A DNA stretch of 64,000 nt from Desulfatibacillum aliphaticivorans DSM 15576 (GTDB taxonomy: Bacteria > Desulfobacterota > Desulfobacteria > Desulfobacterales > Desulfatibacillaceae), in contig NZ_AUCT01000001.1 in the NCBI RefSeq assembly GCF_000429905.1, forward strand, positions 414,166-478,165, written 5' to 3'. Shown here in pieces: positions 1 to 8,600 of this stretch (the stretch's first letter is position 1; each line of letters begins with the position of its first letter). The notes beneath the pieces are model-generated. The model was not told the origin of the DNA. It saw nothing but the letters and a program-made list of their open reading frames with translations, and ran no database searches. A program made the position numbers and the translations under genes.

Positions 1-589
1 AATAACGCAAGTTCAAATCCGCTATCCACTCTCTGCGCCATAAGCCAAGAATAAAAAAATTGTACTTGAGGCGTTTATACTTCGGCTGAAACGCGATAAT
101 ACGATACACAAGTTCTCGTCTGGACAGGTTATAAGGGGCTTTCCGCCCCGTAAAATCCTGGACGGCCAGCCGTTTTCCTTCCACGGACTCCCGAACGACG
201 CTTGGCAAGCTTACCACTGCGTCCGGCTTGTTTTCCAAATCTTTGACAAGTACAGACGCAAACTCCGGAAAATAGTGGTCATCACTTGCGGCCCAGAAAA
301 AAAAGACCCCGGTCGCCCTGTTGCACACCAAGCGAAAATTTTCACTGGCGCCGACATTGACGTCGTTCCGAAAAATCCGGATGCGTTCGTCCTTCTGTGC
401 GTACTCCTTGCACAGTTCATAGGTTCCATCGTCAGAGCAATTGTCGGAAACAATGATTTCCAAATTGTCATAATCCTGATTAATCAAGGAATCAAGGGTC
501 CTGCCGATGGTTTTGACGGCGTTATAAACGGGAACGCCAACGGAAACCAAGGGGTGTGCATCATTCCTTAACCTGTTTGCACTACTCAA
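1..589 (-). CDS. Family 2 glycosyltransferase, C-terminus cut by window edge
   Basis: This is the N-terminal 196 codons of a GT-A fold sugar transferase that probably adds one residue to a surface glycan. The frame opens LVSVGVPVYNAVKTIGRTLD, then IIVSDNCSDDGT and the metal/nucleotide region FFFWAASDDHYFPEF, the usual order for family 2. There is no ATG in the right place. The best start is TTG at 589, preceded by a strong GAGGAGGG eight bases upstream. The start overlaps the stop of a decayed gene fragment (582-690). The 3' end lies beyond base 1. The fold is secure; donor and acceptor cannot be told. Confidence 0.85.
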   Translation of the reverse strand, partial: MSSANRLRNDAHPLVSVGVPVYNAVKTIGRTLDSLINQDYDNLEIIVSDNCSDDGTYELCKEYAQKDERIRIFRNDVNVGASENFRLVCNRATGVFFFWAASDDHYFPEFASVLVKDLENKPDAVVSLPSVVRESVEGKRLAVQDFTGRKAPYNLSRRELVYRIIAFQPKYKRLKYNFFILGLWRREWIADLNLRY

Positions 590-690
590 GATATTGCCCT
601 CCTCGGGCCGCTCTCTTCAAAAATGCATTGGGCCGGCACGTGACGCGGTTTTTCACATCCCCTTCATTAAAGGGAAAATCCGGGAGATCC
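582..690 (-). pseudogene. 3' remnant of a cephalosporin-hydroxylase-like gene
   Basis: Read on the minus strand, this stretch encodes PDFPFNEGDVKNRVTCRPNA followed by FLKRA. It nearly repeats the C-terminus of the intact gene at 14264-15025 (PAFPFNEGDVKSRVTYWPNA, then FIKRVK). Nucleotide similarity is also plain. The rest of the gene is missing: upstream lies the end of an ABC exporter gene. The frame runs a few codons past the original end before a TAG at 582-584. It is the debris of a duplicated or replaced copy and is probably not translated. Confidence 0.8.
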
Positions 691-706
691 CTGGTGGTCA
701 TGTCCC

Positions 707-2419
707 TCACGCCGCCGCAGTTGAGAGATCATAAACATGATCCGCTTTTTTGATGGTAGACAACCTGTGGGCGATGACCAACAGTGTTCTATGCCCTGCA
801 AGGTCCTCCATAGCAGCGGTGATTTCCGCCTCGGTTTCTCCGTCCAGAGCGCTGGTGGCTTCGTCAAAGATGAACAAATCCGGATTGCGGATGATCACCC
901 TTGCGATGACAACGCGCTGCTTCTGTCCGCCCGATAATTTTGCGCCCCGGTCGCCTACTATTGTGTCGTAGCCTTGCGGCAAAGTGGTTATAAAATCATG
1001 GATTCGAGCAACCCGAGCGGCCTGGATAACCTCATCTTTAGAGGCCCCCGGACGGCCGGCAAGAATGTTCTCCCGAATGCTCACATTGAAGATCACCGGT
1101 TCCTGCCCTACGTAGCCTACTCTTTCCCGCCATGTACTCAAGGAGTAATCCGACAAGTCCTTACCGTCAACCGTAATCCGTCCTTCCTGGGGGTGATAGA
1201 GACCCAAAAGCAAATCGGCGATGGTGGATTTTCCGGCGCCGGACGGCCCGATAACGGCGGTCATTTTATTCTTTGGAATTTCCATGGAAAAATCCTTTAA
1301 AACCGGATTGCCGGTCCGATAGGAAAAGCCCACACGCTCCAGCTTAATTCCTTGTTCCAGACTCCGGAAGGATTCTCCCCGGACCAGCACCTCCATTTCC
1401 TCCGGATGATGAATGGCTTCATGGATTAGAAACATGCCGGGCATCATGGAGGCGAACTTCATTCTTTGAGCCAGCACAAAGGAAACGCAACTGAACATCT
1501 TTTGCCCGGCAATGACAAAGAAACCCATCTTCGCCAGCACTTCCGTGGTCTGAGTCGCACCGGTTAAATGAACGTATCCGAACACGGACACCACGCCGGT
1601 GACCGCCAGTATTTCAATAATGTTTTCAGGCAGGTGATTCACGACGGCGAATGCCGTATTAATGCGGCGGTATCGGGCCATTATTTCCTTTAACAAGGAT
1701 TTATACCGCTCTTCCATGCCAAGGGCCTTAACCTCTTTGACGGCGCCAAGACTTTCCACGCCTATGGAATTGGTTTTCTGGTCAAGCTCCAGCCGTTTTT
1801 TTCCAAATCGGATGGAATAGGTCGTGATCAGTTTGTTGATGGAGACAAAAATGGTTGCCACAACAACGGCAAGCCACAAGGTGACCACCCAGTCGGACGC
1901 CACAAGTATCAGGGCGATGGCGATGCATAAGATTAGCTTGGTGACAAGCTGCAATAATATCAAAAATGAGAAAGCCACTTGCCGGGGCTCGACAATGGCG
2001 TTATGCAACATAACCCCCTGCTTGGACTCCAGGACCTGGGAGTAATGCATCCGAAGATATTGATAAAGCAGTTTGGCGGACCATATTTCCCGCAGCTTGA
2101 ACGTAAAATGGGCGTTCAGCCCCCGAAGGTATGCGGCAAGTATGTTCTTGAACCAAAAAGCAGCCAGCAAAGCCCCCAGGAGGATAATCATTTTGTGTTC
2201 CTGGGGGAAAACAGCCAGAACGTTGTCAAACGCGCCCATGGCCCCGCTCTGGGAGGACTCGGAGCTCATGAGATGGGATAGCACCGGCAGGATCATTCCC
2301 AGGCCCAAGGCCTCGAAAAAGGCGGCCAGAACCATCACCACCAGAATAAAAAAGCCCATTTTGCGGTGTCCGGCGGTCAAATCATTGATGATCGCCAGTG
2401 TATTTTTCTTTGTTTTCAT
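707..2419 (-). CDS. MsbA-like ABC exporter (fused membrane and ATPase domains), copy 1
   Basis: A 570-residue half-transporter of the type that works as a homodimer and exports lipids, glycolipids or peptides across the inner membrane. Residues about 20-310 hold six membrane segments. The nucleotide-binding domain follows, with Walker A GPSGAGKST, signature LSGGQKQR, Walker B LFIFDEATSALD and H-loop IAHRLST. The ATG at 2419 aligns with the start of its paralogue at 19014-20720; an in-frame ATG twelve codons upstream is less likely, because that frame is broken in the paralogue. In a glycan locus it may flip lipid-linked sugars, though the substrate is unknown. Confidence 0.9.
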   Translation of the reverse strand: MKTKKNTLAIINDLTAGHRKMGFFILVVMVLAAFFEALGLGMILPVLSHLMSSESSQSGAMGAFDNVLAVFPQEHKMIILLGALLAAFWFKNILAAYLRGLNAHFTFKLREIWSAKLLYQYLRMHYSQVLESKQGVMLHNAIVEPRQVAFSFLILLQLVTKLILCIAIALILVASDWVVTLWLAVVVATIFVSINKLITTYSIRFGKKRLELDQKTNSIGVESLGAVKEVKALGMEERYKSLLKEIMARYRRINTAFAVVNHLPENIIEILAVTGVVSVFGYVHLTGATQTTEVLAKMGFFVIAGQKMFSCVSFVLAQRMKFASMMPGMFLIHEAIHHPEEMEVLVRGESFRSLEQGIKLERVGFSYRTGNPVLKDFSMEIPKNKMTAVIGPSGAGKSTIADLLLGLYHPQEGRITVDGKDLSDYSLSTWRERVGYVGQEPVIFNVSIRENILAGRPGASKDEVIQAARVARIHDFITTLPQGYDTIVGDRGAKLSGGQKQRVVIARVIIRNPDLFIFDEATSALDGETEAEITAAMEDLAGHRTLLVIAHRLSTIKKADHVYDLSTAAA

Positions 2420-2575
2420 ATGCTTTCGGGGGCGCCCTCGCTTAGTGTTCATTTTTTGAACACAAGAAGATTGTTCACATCGCATGCGAGAAGTCAAGGG
2501 AAAAAAGTGAAACGGGGCCGAAGCGCCGGTTTTATGAAAAGCCTTAGATTTATATGAAAAACGATTAGTTAATGA
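2420..2575 (-). repeat. Leader shared by the two ABC exporter genes, copy 1
   Basis: The bases just upstream of this exporter match those upstream of the paralogous exporter (20721-20875). Shared blocks include CGCTTAGTGTTCATTTTTTG, GAAGTCAAGGGAAAAAA and GAAAAACG followed by AGTTAATGA (plus strand). In copy 2 the match runs into the last codons of the rhomboid-like gene, so copy 1 may carry the end of a lost rhomboid copy. The block may hold a shared promoter, but no confident -35/-10 pair was found. The remaining gap to 2672 shows no gene. Confidence 0.7.
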
Positions 2576-2672
2576 AAGACGGACAAATCGCCGTCCTCGC
2601 CTGCGGCCGAAGCATGGATGTCCGCCGGGTGCAGAGCAAGCGCAGGAGCAATGGTTTCTTGGAAAGCAGGGA

Positions 2673-3965
2673 TCACAACGCGCTTGTCCGGGCGTTTTCC
2701 GTAATAAACCGGACGTGGTCGCCCAGGACGTCCCGCTCGTAGTCCCCGTTGTATACAAGGCGCGCAAGCAGGGCTTTGACGTGTTCTTCGGTGTAGGGCC
2801 TGGAGAGGGGATCTTCCGCCAACTTTTTGAGCGCGTCGAAAAGCTCCTGGGGATTATTAACGCTCCAGCAGGCGCCGTGCTCTTCCACAAGCATGTCGTA
2901 TTCGCAGAAATATTTGGGGAACAACAAGGTTTTGCCCTGCAAAAACACGTCGATGAGGATGCTGGACGTGGTGCCGAAGGCCACGTCGGCCCACCGGATA
3001 AGCTCTAGAGAGTCCACGTCCGTCACCACTCTGGCGTGTTTGGCCAGTTGCTTGTAGCCCAGGCGGTTGGCTCGGGTATGGGGTTTGATGATAAGGTTGA
3101 CAAAAGGAAGATTGGCCGCGCCCTTGATGGTTTGAACGGTCAAATCCTCGTCCATGCCCCAGGTGATGGGCCGGTCGAAATACAGGACGTTCAGCTTGCC
3201 GGGCTCCTTTTTCTCCCGGGAAATGGTGCGGGGGACGATTTCGTCCAGGACCGGCTTCCATTCCCGGCAAAACCGGGGAATGCCCATGGCCGCCATTTTT
3301 TCCCGGGGGCCGCCCATCTTGGCGGTCAGGTCCAGGCGCAAATCGTGCTGCATGGAGTAATGGTCGTAATCCGGGAACTCGTAATCCTTGAAATCCTTCA
3401 TCTTGCCCACCCGGTCGGCGTACATCATGGCGCCGGGGGGGATGGCGAAGGTGGGGACTCCCAACTCTTTGGCCGCGGAAAACAAAGCGCCTGTGATGTA
3501 TTGGCGTTCCTTGGCGAAGTCAAACACCACGGCCGAGGCGTTCAGGCGTTTCAAAAGGCCCCGCGCCCAGTCATGGTTGAAATATTTTTGCACGGACAGG
3601 TCTTTGTACAGATAATTGTGCAGATATTTTTCGTAAGCCTTCTCCGCCTTGTTCAGGACGGCGCCCGCCCTGCCCTGTTGGGGCTCGGCGAGAGCGCGGT
3701 GGCTTCCGCAAATGGCGCGGGCCAGGACCTTGCGGGCCAGGCCGGGTTTGTATGCGTCGTAGATGTAACGGATGTCGGCGTTGCAGCGGTTTTTCAGGTA
3801 GAGCAGCCGCAAGTCCTTGTGGATGTTGTAATCCGGGTTTTGACACAAAACCATAACCTCATGCCCGCCTTCTTTTTGGAACTTGTAGATGAGCGGTGCG
3901 AAATGGTCTATGTCGTTGAATCTGCGTATTATAAATAAAATCATAGGACTATTTTCAAAACCCAT
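2673..3965 (-). CDS. Putative surface polysaccharide glycosyltransferase (GT-B-like)
   Basis: A soluble protein of about 430 residues. The N-terminal half has the Rossmann start MILFIIRRFNDIDHF. The C-terminal half has NLIIKPHTRAN and ADVAFGTTSSILIDVFLQGK, as in CDP-glycerol phosphotransferase-like and capsule transferases, where His and Ser/Thr residues bind the nucleotide donor. The start at 3965 touches the upstream stop at 3967; a second ATG seven codons in, at the conserved start of the fold, is possible. Position inside the locus supports a role in glycan assembly. The exact sugar or phosphoalditol cannot be inferred. Confidence 0.7.
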   Translation of the reverse strand: MGFENSPMILFIIRRFNDIDHFAPLIYKFQKEGGHEVMVLCQNPDYNIHKDLRLLYLKNRCNADIRYIYDAYKPGLARKVLARAICGSHRALAEPQQGRAGAVLNKAEKAYEKYLHNYLYKDLSVQKYFNHDWARGLLKRLNASAVVFDFAKERQYITGALFSAAKELGVPTFAIPPGAMMYADRVGKMKDFKDYEFPDYDHYSMQHDLRLDLTAKMGGPREKMAAMGIPRFCREWKPVLDEIVPRTISREKKEPGKLNVLYFDRPITWGMDEDLTVQTIKGAANLPFVNLIIKPHTRANRLGYKQLAKHARVVTDVDSLELIRWADVAFGTTSSILIDVFLQGKTLLFPKYFCEYDMLVEEHGACWSVNNPQELFDALKKLAEDPLSRPYTEEHVKALLARLVYNGDYERDVLGDHVRFITENARTSAL

Positions 3966-3966
3966 T

Positions 3967-5328
3967 TTACTGATTTTGCTCCCACCAGTCGCCGATGAGC
4001 TTGGAGGCGAATTCCACGGACTGCTCGTCCCGCACTTCGATGGGGCTGTATATATTTTTGACTTCCACCACGCCCACTTTTTCGCCCAGCTTTCTGCCGT
4101 TGCGCACGAAATGGGGATAGGTGACGCACCCCAGGCCCATTAGGTTGATGAGCAAGGGGGATTTTTTCAGGACGCGGGGCATGAAGCCCTCTCCGATGGA
4201 CCGGGTGTCCTGGTTATCTTTCAGCCAGGAAGTGCGGTATTCGGCCCGGACCGGAATCACGCTGTCCAGGCCTTCGTTCACCAGCTTTTCGATCATCTTG
4301 TCGATGAAGTCTTTCCGGCGGAAGGGATAGGTGATTTCCAGGATGACCAGGATGTCGGGAATCTCCCCGGCGTCTTCCAATTGCTGGAGCGAATACTGCA
4401 GGACCATGCTCAGGTCCACGTGATCCAGGGACAAATCCGCAGGCCGGATGAACGGAGTCTGGGCGCCCGCCTCTCTAGCCTTGGCTGCAAGCTCCTCGCT
4501 GTCCGCCGAAACCACTACCCGGTTTATGTATTGCGACTGTAAGGCCCTTTGAACCGTGTATTCCAAGAGCGACTTGCCGCCGCAATCCGGCACGTCGTCC
4601 TTGACCGGAATGAGGGCCACAATGTTTAAATTATGCAGGTCGAGGGGTGCGCTTTTTTGATTTTGCTCCTCGCCGTTTTCCAGGGAGGTGAGAATTTGCA
4701 CCACGTTCTGGCAGCGCTCCGGGTTTCTGTTCTGGTGGATGCCGTGCCAATGGAACACGCTGGCGGCGGGCTCGTAGACCAGAAAGTAACCCAGGGAGAT
4801 TATCTGCTTGGCCCAGATGCGGTCTTCGATATTGGTGGCGTCCTCGTCAAAGGGATATTTTTCCCAGAGATCCCGCCTGACGGCGCTATTGGCGTTGTGG
4901 AAAAAGGAGTCCTTTTTTTGCACCTTGCGATCCAGGCCGAACACGGTCAGAAGGTCGCGTTTGTCCCAATCCGTGGTGAAGGTCATGGGCTCCTGCCTGC
5001 CGTAAACGCCTGCCACGTTTTCCTCTTCAAAGGGCTTGATGAGGTTTTCCAGCCAGGATGTGTTTGTGGGGATGCAATGGCCGGAAAGGCATACGATGAT
5101 GTCGCCCTTGCTGGCCTCCACGCCCCGGTTGATGGCCTTCCCCGGCAGGTAGCGGTCGATCTCCACCAACTTGATGGCAAAGGCCTTGGCCTTTTCCACG
5201 GTTTTATCGTCGCTCTTGTTATCCACGACGATGACTTCAAAATCCTGATAGGTCTGGGCGAAGACCGCTTTCAAACAGGAAGCGATCCACTTTTCCTCGT
5301 TTTTCGTCCTGACTATAATAGAAACCAT
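3967..5328 (-). CDS. Fusion: family 2 glycosyltransferase + CMP-sugar-synthetase-like domain
   Basis: A 453-residue two-domain protein. Residues 1-215 form a GT-A glycosyltransferase: MVSIIVRTKNEEKWI, IVVDNKSDDKT, and LSGHCIP where many relatives have a QDA-type motif. From about residue 233 a second domain begins NIVALIPVKDDVPDCGGKSL and continues with RVVVSADSEELAAKAREAGA. It resembles the CMP-NeuAc/CMP-Kdo synthetase fold, with a weakened L-P-A-R-x-G-S-K loop. The fusion suggests that activation and transfer of an acidic or nonulosonic sugar are coupled, or that the C-terminal domain is a regulatory relic. The start has GTGAGG four bases upstream. Confidence 0.8.
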   Translation of the reverse strand: MVSIIVRTKNEEKWIASCLKAVFAQTYQDFEVIVVDNKSDDKTVEKAKAFAIKLVEIDRYLPGKAINRGVEASKGDIIVCLSGHCIPTNTSWLENLIKPFEEENVAGVYGRQEPMTFTTDWDKRDLLTVFGLDRKVQKKDSFFHNANSAVRRDLWEKYPFDEDATNIEDRIWAKQIISLGYFLVYEPAASVFHWHGIHQNRNPERCQNVVQILTSLENGEEQNQKSAPLDLHNLNIVALIPVKDDVPDCGGKSLLEYTVQRALQSQYINRVVVSADSEELAAKAREAGAQTPFIRPADLSLDHVDLSMVLQYSLQQLEDAGEIPDILVILEITYPFRRKDFIDKMIEKLVNEGLDSVIPVRAEYRTSWLKDNQDTRSIGEGFMPRVLKKSPLLINLMGLGCVTYPHFVRNGRKLGEKVGVVEVKNIYSPIEVRDEQSVEFASKLIGDWWEQNQ

Positions 5329-5356
5329 ATTGCCTCACGCGGGCGCGCAGCGCGCC

Positions 5357-6478
5357 TTATGCGGGAACGTCCGATGCATTGAAATCGGACGCAAACTGCA
5401 CAATGTGCGGGAATTTAACCCGGTTTTCACAAAAACTCATATTGGATAGGACCGCCTTTTCGTACTGAAGCGCGTCCCGGTAATACTCCAGAAAGATTTT
5501 CGCCAGCCTGAAATGGTCCGCAAGGCTGGCGGGGCCGTATACCTTGCGGATTTCCATCAGCAAAGACCGCGCGGCGGCCGCCAGCAGGGCCGGGCCGTTT
5601 TTCTCCCCCGAAGCCAGGCGCTGCACCAACAGGTCCTCGTAGGAGGTCAGGGGCGTGTGCTTGGACTCGGTATTAAGGATGGCGCCTTTGTTCAGCTTGG
5701 GATCGTGAAAATGGCCTTCAAAGGGCTTGCCCAGAAAGGTGGGCGCCAGCAACTGGTCAGAGAACTCCATGTCCAGAAAATCGGCGATTTTCTTCATGGC
5801 CTCTTTGGGCATAGCCTTGATGTCGGCCAGTTCGATGAACAAAAAGTTCGGGTGGCCGTTGTATTTTTCAAAAACTTCCCGAGCCAGCTTGATTTCCCAG
5901 AACAGCCTGCGGCAACGCTCCTGGGTTTCCACCGCGCCGCAATGGAACTTTTTGATGAACTTGTTCCGCTGGGAGCTGTACCGGGTTTGAGCCGGACGCA
6001 GCAGATAGATGAACTTGGATCTTTCGATCAAATCCTTGTCGCGCCAGTCAAAGCCTTTTGTCATGCACTTGAGGGCGTAATATCTGGGGCTTTGGCCTTC
6101 GGGTGTAAACCCGGCCTCGTAACCCCGGAACACGGCGTTTAAAAAGCCCTCGCCGGTGAGCATGCCCGTCGCATTTTCATGCAGCGCCCTTGAAAAGGCG
6201 TCGTGATCCACCAGCCCCTGGGTGGAGATGGAGGAATAATAGGTGGTGAACGAATCGTGGACGAAGCGGTCCAGGATGGGCGTGAACTCCTTCAGCAAAG
6301 GCCGGCTTCCGGCCGTCTGGTTATCATTGGCGATCCGGTTGAAAAACTCGGCGAAATAGCGCCATTCAAAGGGCCAGACCAGGGCGTCGGGATGGCCGTC
6401 CAACAAAGAGGCCAGCAGAGTGGTGCCGCTGCGGGCGGGGCCGGCTATAAACAGCCATTGTCGTTGATCGGATTGCAT
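5357..6478 (-). CDS. PAPS-dependent sulfotransferase family protein
   Basis: A 373-residue cytoplasmic protein that should move sulfate from PAPS to a glycan or lipid hydroxyl. The 5'-phosphosulfate loop FIAGPARSGTTLLASLLDGH lies near residue 10, and a 3'-phosphate-binding Arg/Ser region follows at YLLRPAQTRYSSQRNKF. The ATG at 6478 is chosen because it lies five bases after the stop of the radical SAM gene; an upstream extension would overlap that gene by about 100 bases. It pairs logically with the APS kinase domain at 55310-57028. The acceptor is unknown. Confidence 0.8.
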   Translation of the reverse strand: MQSDQRQWLFIAGPARSGTTLLASLLDGHPDALVWPFEWRYFAEFFNRIANDNQTAGSRPLLKEFTPILDRFVHDSFTTYYSSISTQGLVDHDAFSRALHENATGMLTGEGFLNAVFRGYEAGFTPEGQSPRYYALKCMTKGFDWRDKDLIERSKFIYLLRPAQTRYSSQRNKFIKKFHCGAVETQERCRRLFWEIKLAREVFEKYNGHPNFLFIELADIKAMPKEAMKKIADFLDMEFSDQLLAPTFLGKPFEGHFHDPKLNKGAILNTESKHTPLTSYEDLLVQRLASGEKNGPALLAAAARSLLMEIRKVYGPASLADHFRLAKIFLEYYRDALQYEKAVLSNMSFCENRVKFPHIVQFASDFNASDVPA

Positions 6479-6483
6479 GGCGC

Positions 6484-7836
6484 CTACTTTCCTCCAAACA
6501 CCTTGAAATCCTTCATGAGGCCGTTGATTTTCGCCTGCCAGGCCAGGGCGGCGGCGTGATCGACCTCCGTCATTCTGTCCACCCAATGCTTGCCCAGTTC
6601 GGCCAAATCGATGTTATCCTGTTTGGCCAGTTCGGGTCCGAACTCCGAATTTTCCAAAAGCAATTCAAAGGCGCGGGACCCCGGCGTGGGCTTGAGGATG
6701 GTGCATCCGATGCGGTCCAGCCCGCCCAGATCGGCCATTTGCTGAACCAGGTTGTAAGTCCCTTGCATGCTTTTTTCCGTCTCGCCGGGCAGGCCCAGGA
6801 TAAAGCTGGGGAAATACTTGATGCCCGCTTCCTTAAGAAGGGTGGCGGCGTTCAGGGAAATCCTGGGAGTCTGGCCTTTGAAGCATTTTTTCAGGATTTC
6901 CGTGTCTCCGGATTCCACGCCCAGGAACACTTCCTCCACGTTCAGCTTTTTCAGGTAGGTCAACACCTCCGGCTTGATGCCCGTAACCCGGCTGTAGACG
7001 AAAAAGGCCAGGTCATCCAGTTTTTTGGGCCGGGAGTCCACAAACTCCTTGAACCACGCAAAGTTGTTCAGGTTGTCGTCGCTGATATCCCATATGCAAT
7101 TGGCGCCGTAGTTGTCGTAAAGATCCTCGATCTCCTCCCAGATGGCCTTGATGGGGCGAAACCGCACCCCTTTTTCCAGCCGGGCGCAAAAGATGCAGCC
7201 GCCGGTTTTATCCCGCCAGGAGCAGCCCTTGGAGGAGTATATGGAAGCCTGGCGCATGTTGGGCCTGTCCGGATAGGCTTCGCGGAAATTTCTGATATAC
7301 AGGTCAAAGTCAATGAACTCCCGGGACGGATTAGGGAGCTCCTGCAGGGTGTTCTCCTTGATTTGACTGTTTACGAAAACGCCGCCCTCATGCCTGAAAA
7401 CCAGGTTGGGGATGTCAACGGGCGCGCCGTTCTTGTTTTCCACCAGCCGCTTGATCAGATCCAGGAAGGGAAATTCGGCTTCGTACCGGATAATGTAGTC
7501 AAAGCAATCCTGGTTTGCGGCGATGTTTTCGGCAAGCACCGAAGGATGGGGGCCGCCCAAAATGGTGGTGCAGCCGTGCTTTTTTGCGGCTTTGGCGTAA
7601 GTGACGCACGTGGGGTAGTTGAACGTAGTCGCGTAAAAGCCCACCACGTCGTAGGCGGCCAGATCGGCCGGGTCGATGGGAGTCACATCCTCGTCCAGGA
7701 CGACGATTTCCACGCTGTCCTTCAGTTCCTGCTTGATCAGGGTGGCGATTGAAAGGATGCCCAGCGGGACGTACATGCCCTTGCGGGAGTGTTTTGTCTC
7801 GCTGACGTTCATAGGATTGCAAATGGCTACTTTCAT
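6484..7836 (-). CDS. B12-binding-type radical SAM protein
   Basis: A 450-residue enzyme with an N-terminal cobalamin-binding-like domain (residues 1-150: PLGILSIATLI, VVGFYATTFNYP, TILGGPHPSVL) and a radical SAM barrel. The cluster motif is GCSWRDKTGGCIFC, that is C-x8-C-x2-C rather than C-x3-C-x2-C. Later motifs VEEVFLGVESGDTEIL and FILGLPGETEKS are typical. Such enzymes methylate or rearrange unactivated carbons, often on sugars, lipids or cofactors. Its start overlaps the stop of the cytidylyltransferase gene by four bases (ATGA), so the two are probably translationally coupled. The substrate is unknown. Confidence 0.8.
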   Translation of the reverse strand: MKVAICNPMNVSETKHSRKGMYVPLGILSIATLIKQELKDSVEIVVLDEDVTPIDPADLAAYDVVGFYATTFNYPTCVTYAKAAKKHGCTTILGGPHPSVLAENIAANQDCFDYIIRYEAEFPFLDLIKRLVENKNGAPVDIPNLVFRHEGGVFVNSQIKENTLQELPNPSREFIDFDLYIRNFREAYPDRPNMRQASIYSSKGCSWRDKTGGCIFCARLEKGVRFRPIKAIWEEIEDLYDNYGANCIWDISDDNLNNFAWFKEFVDSRPKKLDDLAFFVYSRVTGIKPEVLTYLKKLNVEEVFLGVESGDTEILKKCFKGQTPRISLNAATLLKEAGIKYFPSFILGLPGETEKSMQGTYNLVQQMADLGGLDRIGCTILKPTPGSRAFELLLENSEFGPELAKQDNIDLAELGKHWVDRMTEVDHAAALAWQAKINGLMKDFKVFGGK

Positions 7837-8555
7837 GCTTCCTCTGCTTGCAGGCTCATTAAAAGTTCTGCAAATTTAAAATCGATTTCCGTGTTGATAT
7901 CCACGGCTTCCAGTTCGCTGACAACCACGGCCCTGGAGTCGGCGCCCAGGCAATGGCCCGTTAACTCGGGGGCGTCCAGCAGGCGGCGATGGCGCATGTA
8001 CAGGCCGCCGGTGAGAAAAAAGGCCTTTTCCCGCTTTTGACGGGGGCTGGTGATGGCGCCTTCGGGGATGGGGCTGAAATTTTCCAGGGACAAGTCCTCT
8101 TTCACCCGTTTGGCGATGTAGGGATGCCCCTTGGTGATTTCCGAGACCGAGGTCACGCTGTCGCATCCGTGCTCCAGCCAGGTTTCCACGGCCTTGTCGA
8201 TGGACTCGGTGGACAGGAAAGGGCATGTGGGCTGGAGGGAGAGTATGCCCTCGTACCGATCGCCCAAATCGTCGAAAAACATCATGGCGTGTTTGGAAAC
8301 GCCGGGCAGCAGGGAGAATTCCCTGGCCAGTTCGCCGGGACGCACAAAGGGAACATCCATGCCCAGCGACTGCCCCACTTTGGCGATTTCCTCATCATCC
8401 GTGGACAAGATCAGCTTATCAATATACTTGGACTTGCTTGCCGCCTGATGCACGTGCGCAATTAATGGAGCGCCGCCTAAAAGCCGGATGTTTTTCCGGG
8501 GTACGCCTTTGGAGCCTCCCCTTGCAGGTATTAAAGCCAAAATTCTGGGTCTCAT
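7833..8555 (-). CDS. CMP-sugar synthetase (acylneuraminate cytidylyltransferase family)
   Basis: A 240-residue protein with the complete signature LIPARGGSKGVPRKNIRLL at residues 8-26, then LILSTDDEEIA, SLQPTCPFL and a C-terminal VDINTEIDFKFAELL. These are typical of NeuA/PseF/LegF enzymes, which activate nonulosonic or related acids with CTP. No NeuB or NeuC homologue was seen here, so the sugar acid must be made elsewhere or differ from sialic acid. The gene is followed by the radical SAM gene with a four-base overlap. Confidence 0.85.
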   Translation of the reverse strand: MRPRILALIPARGGSKGVPRKNIRLLGGAPLIAHVHQAASKSKYIDKLILSTDDEEIAKVGQSLGMDVPFVRPGELAREFSLLPGVSKHAMMFFDDLGDRYEGILSLQPTCPFLSTESIDKAVETWLEHGCDSVTSVSEITKGHPYIAKRVKEDLSLENFSPIPEGAITSPRQKREKAFFLTGGLYMRHRRLLDAPELTGHCLGADSRAVVVSELEAVDINTEIDFKFAELLMSLQAEEA

Positions 8556-8600
8556 CTAAATATCCGCTCCATGAAAACTAATGGGAATTCCTTATCCGCT

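Noticed and set aside
2571..2680. Short open minus-strand frame between the exporter leader and the glycosyltransferase gene
   Set aside because: Only about 36 codons with no start or motif; it may be the end of a lost rhomboid copy but similarity is too weak to annotate.
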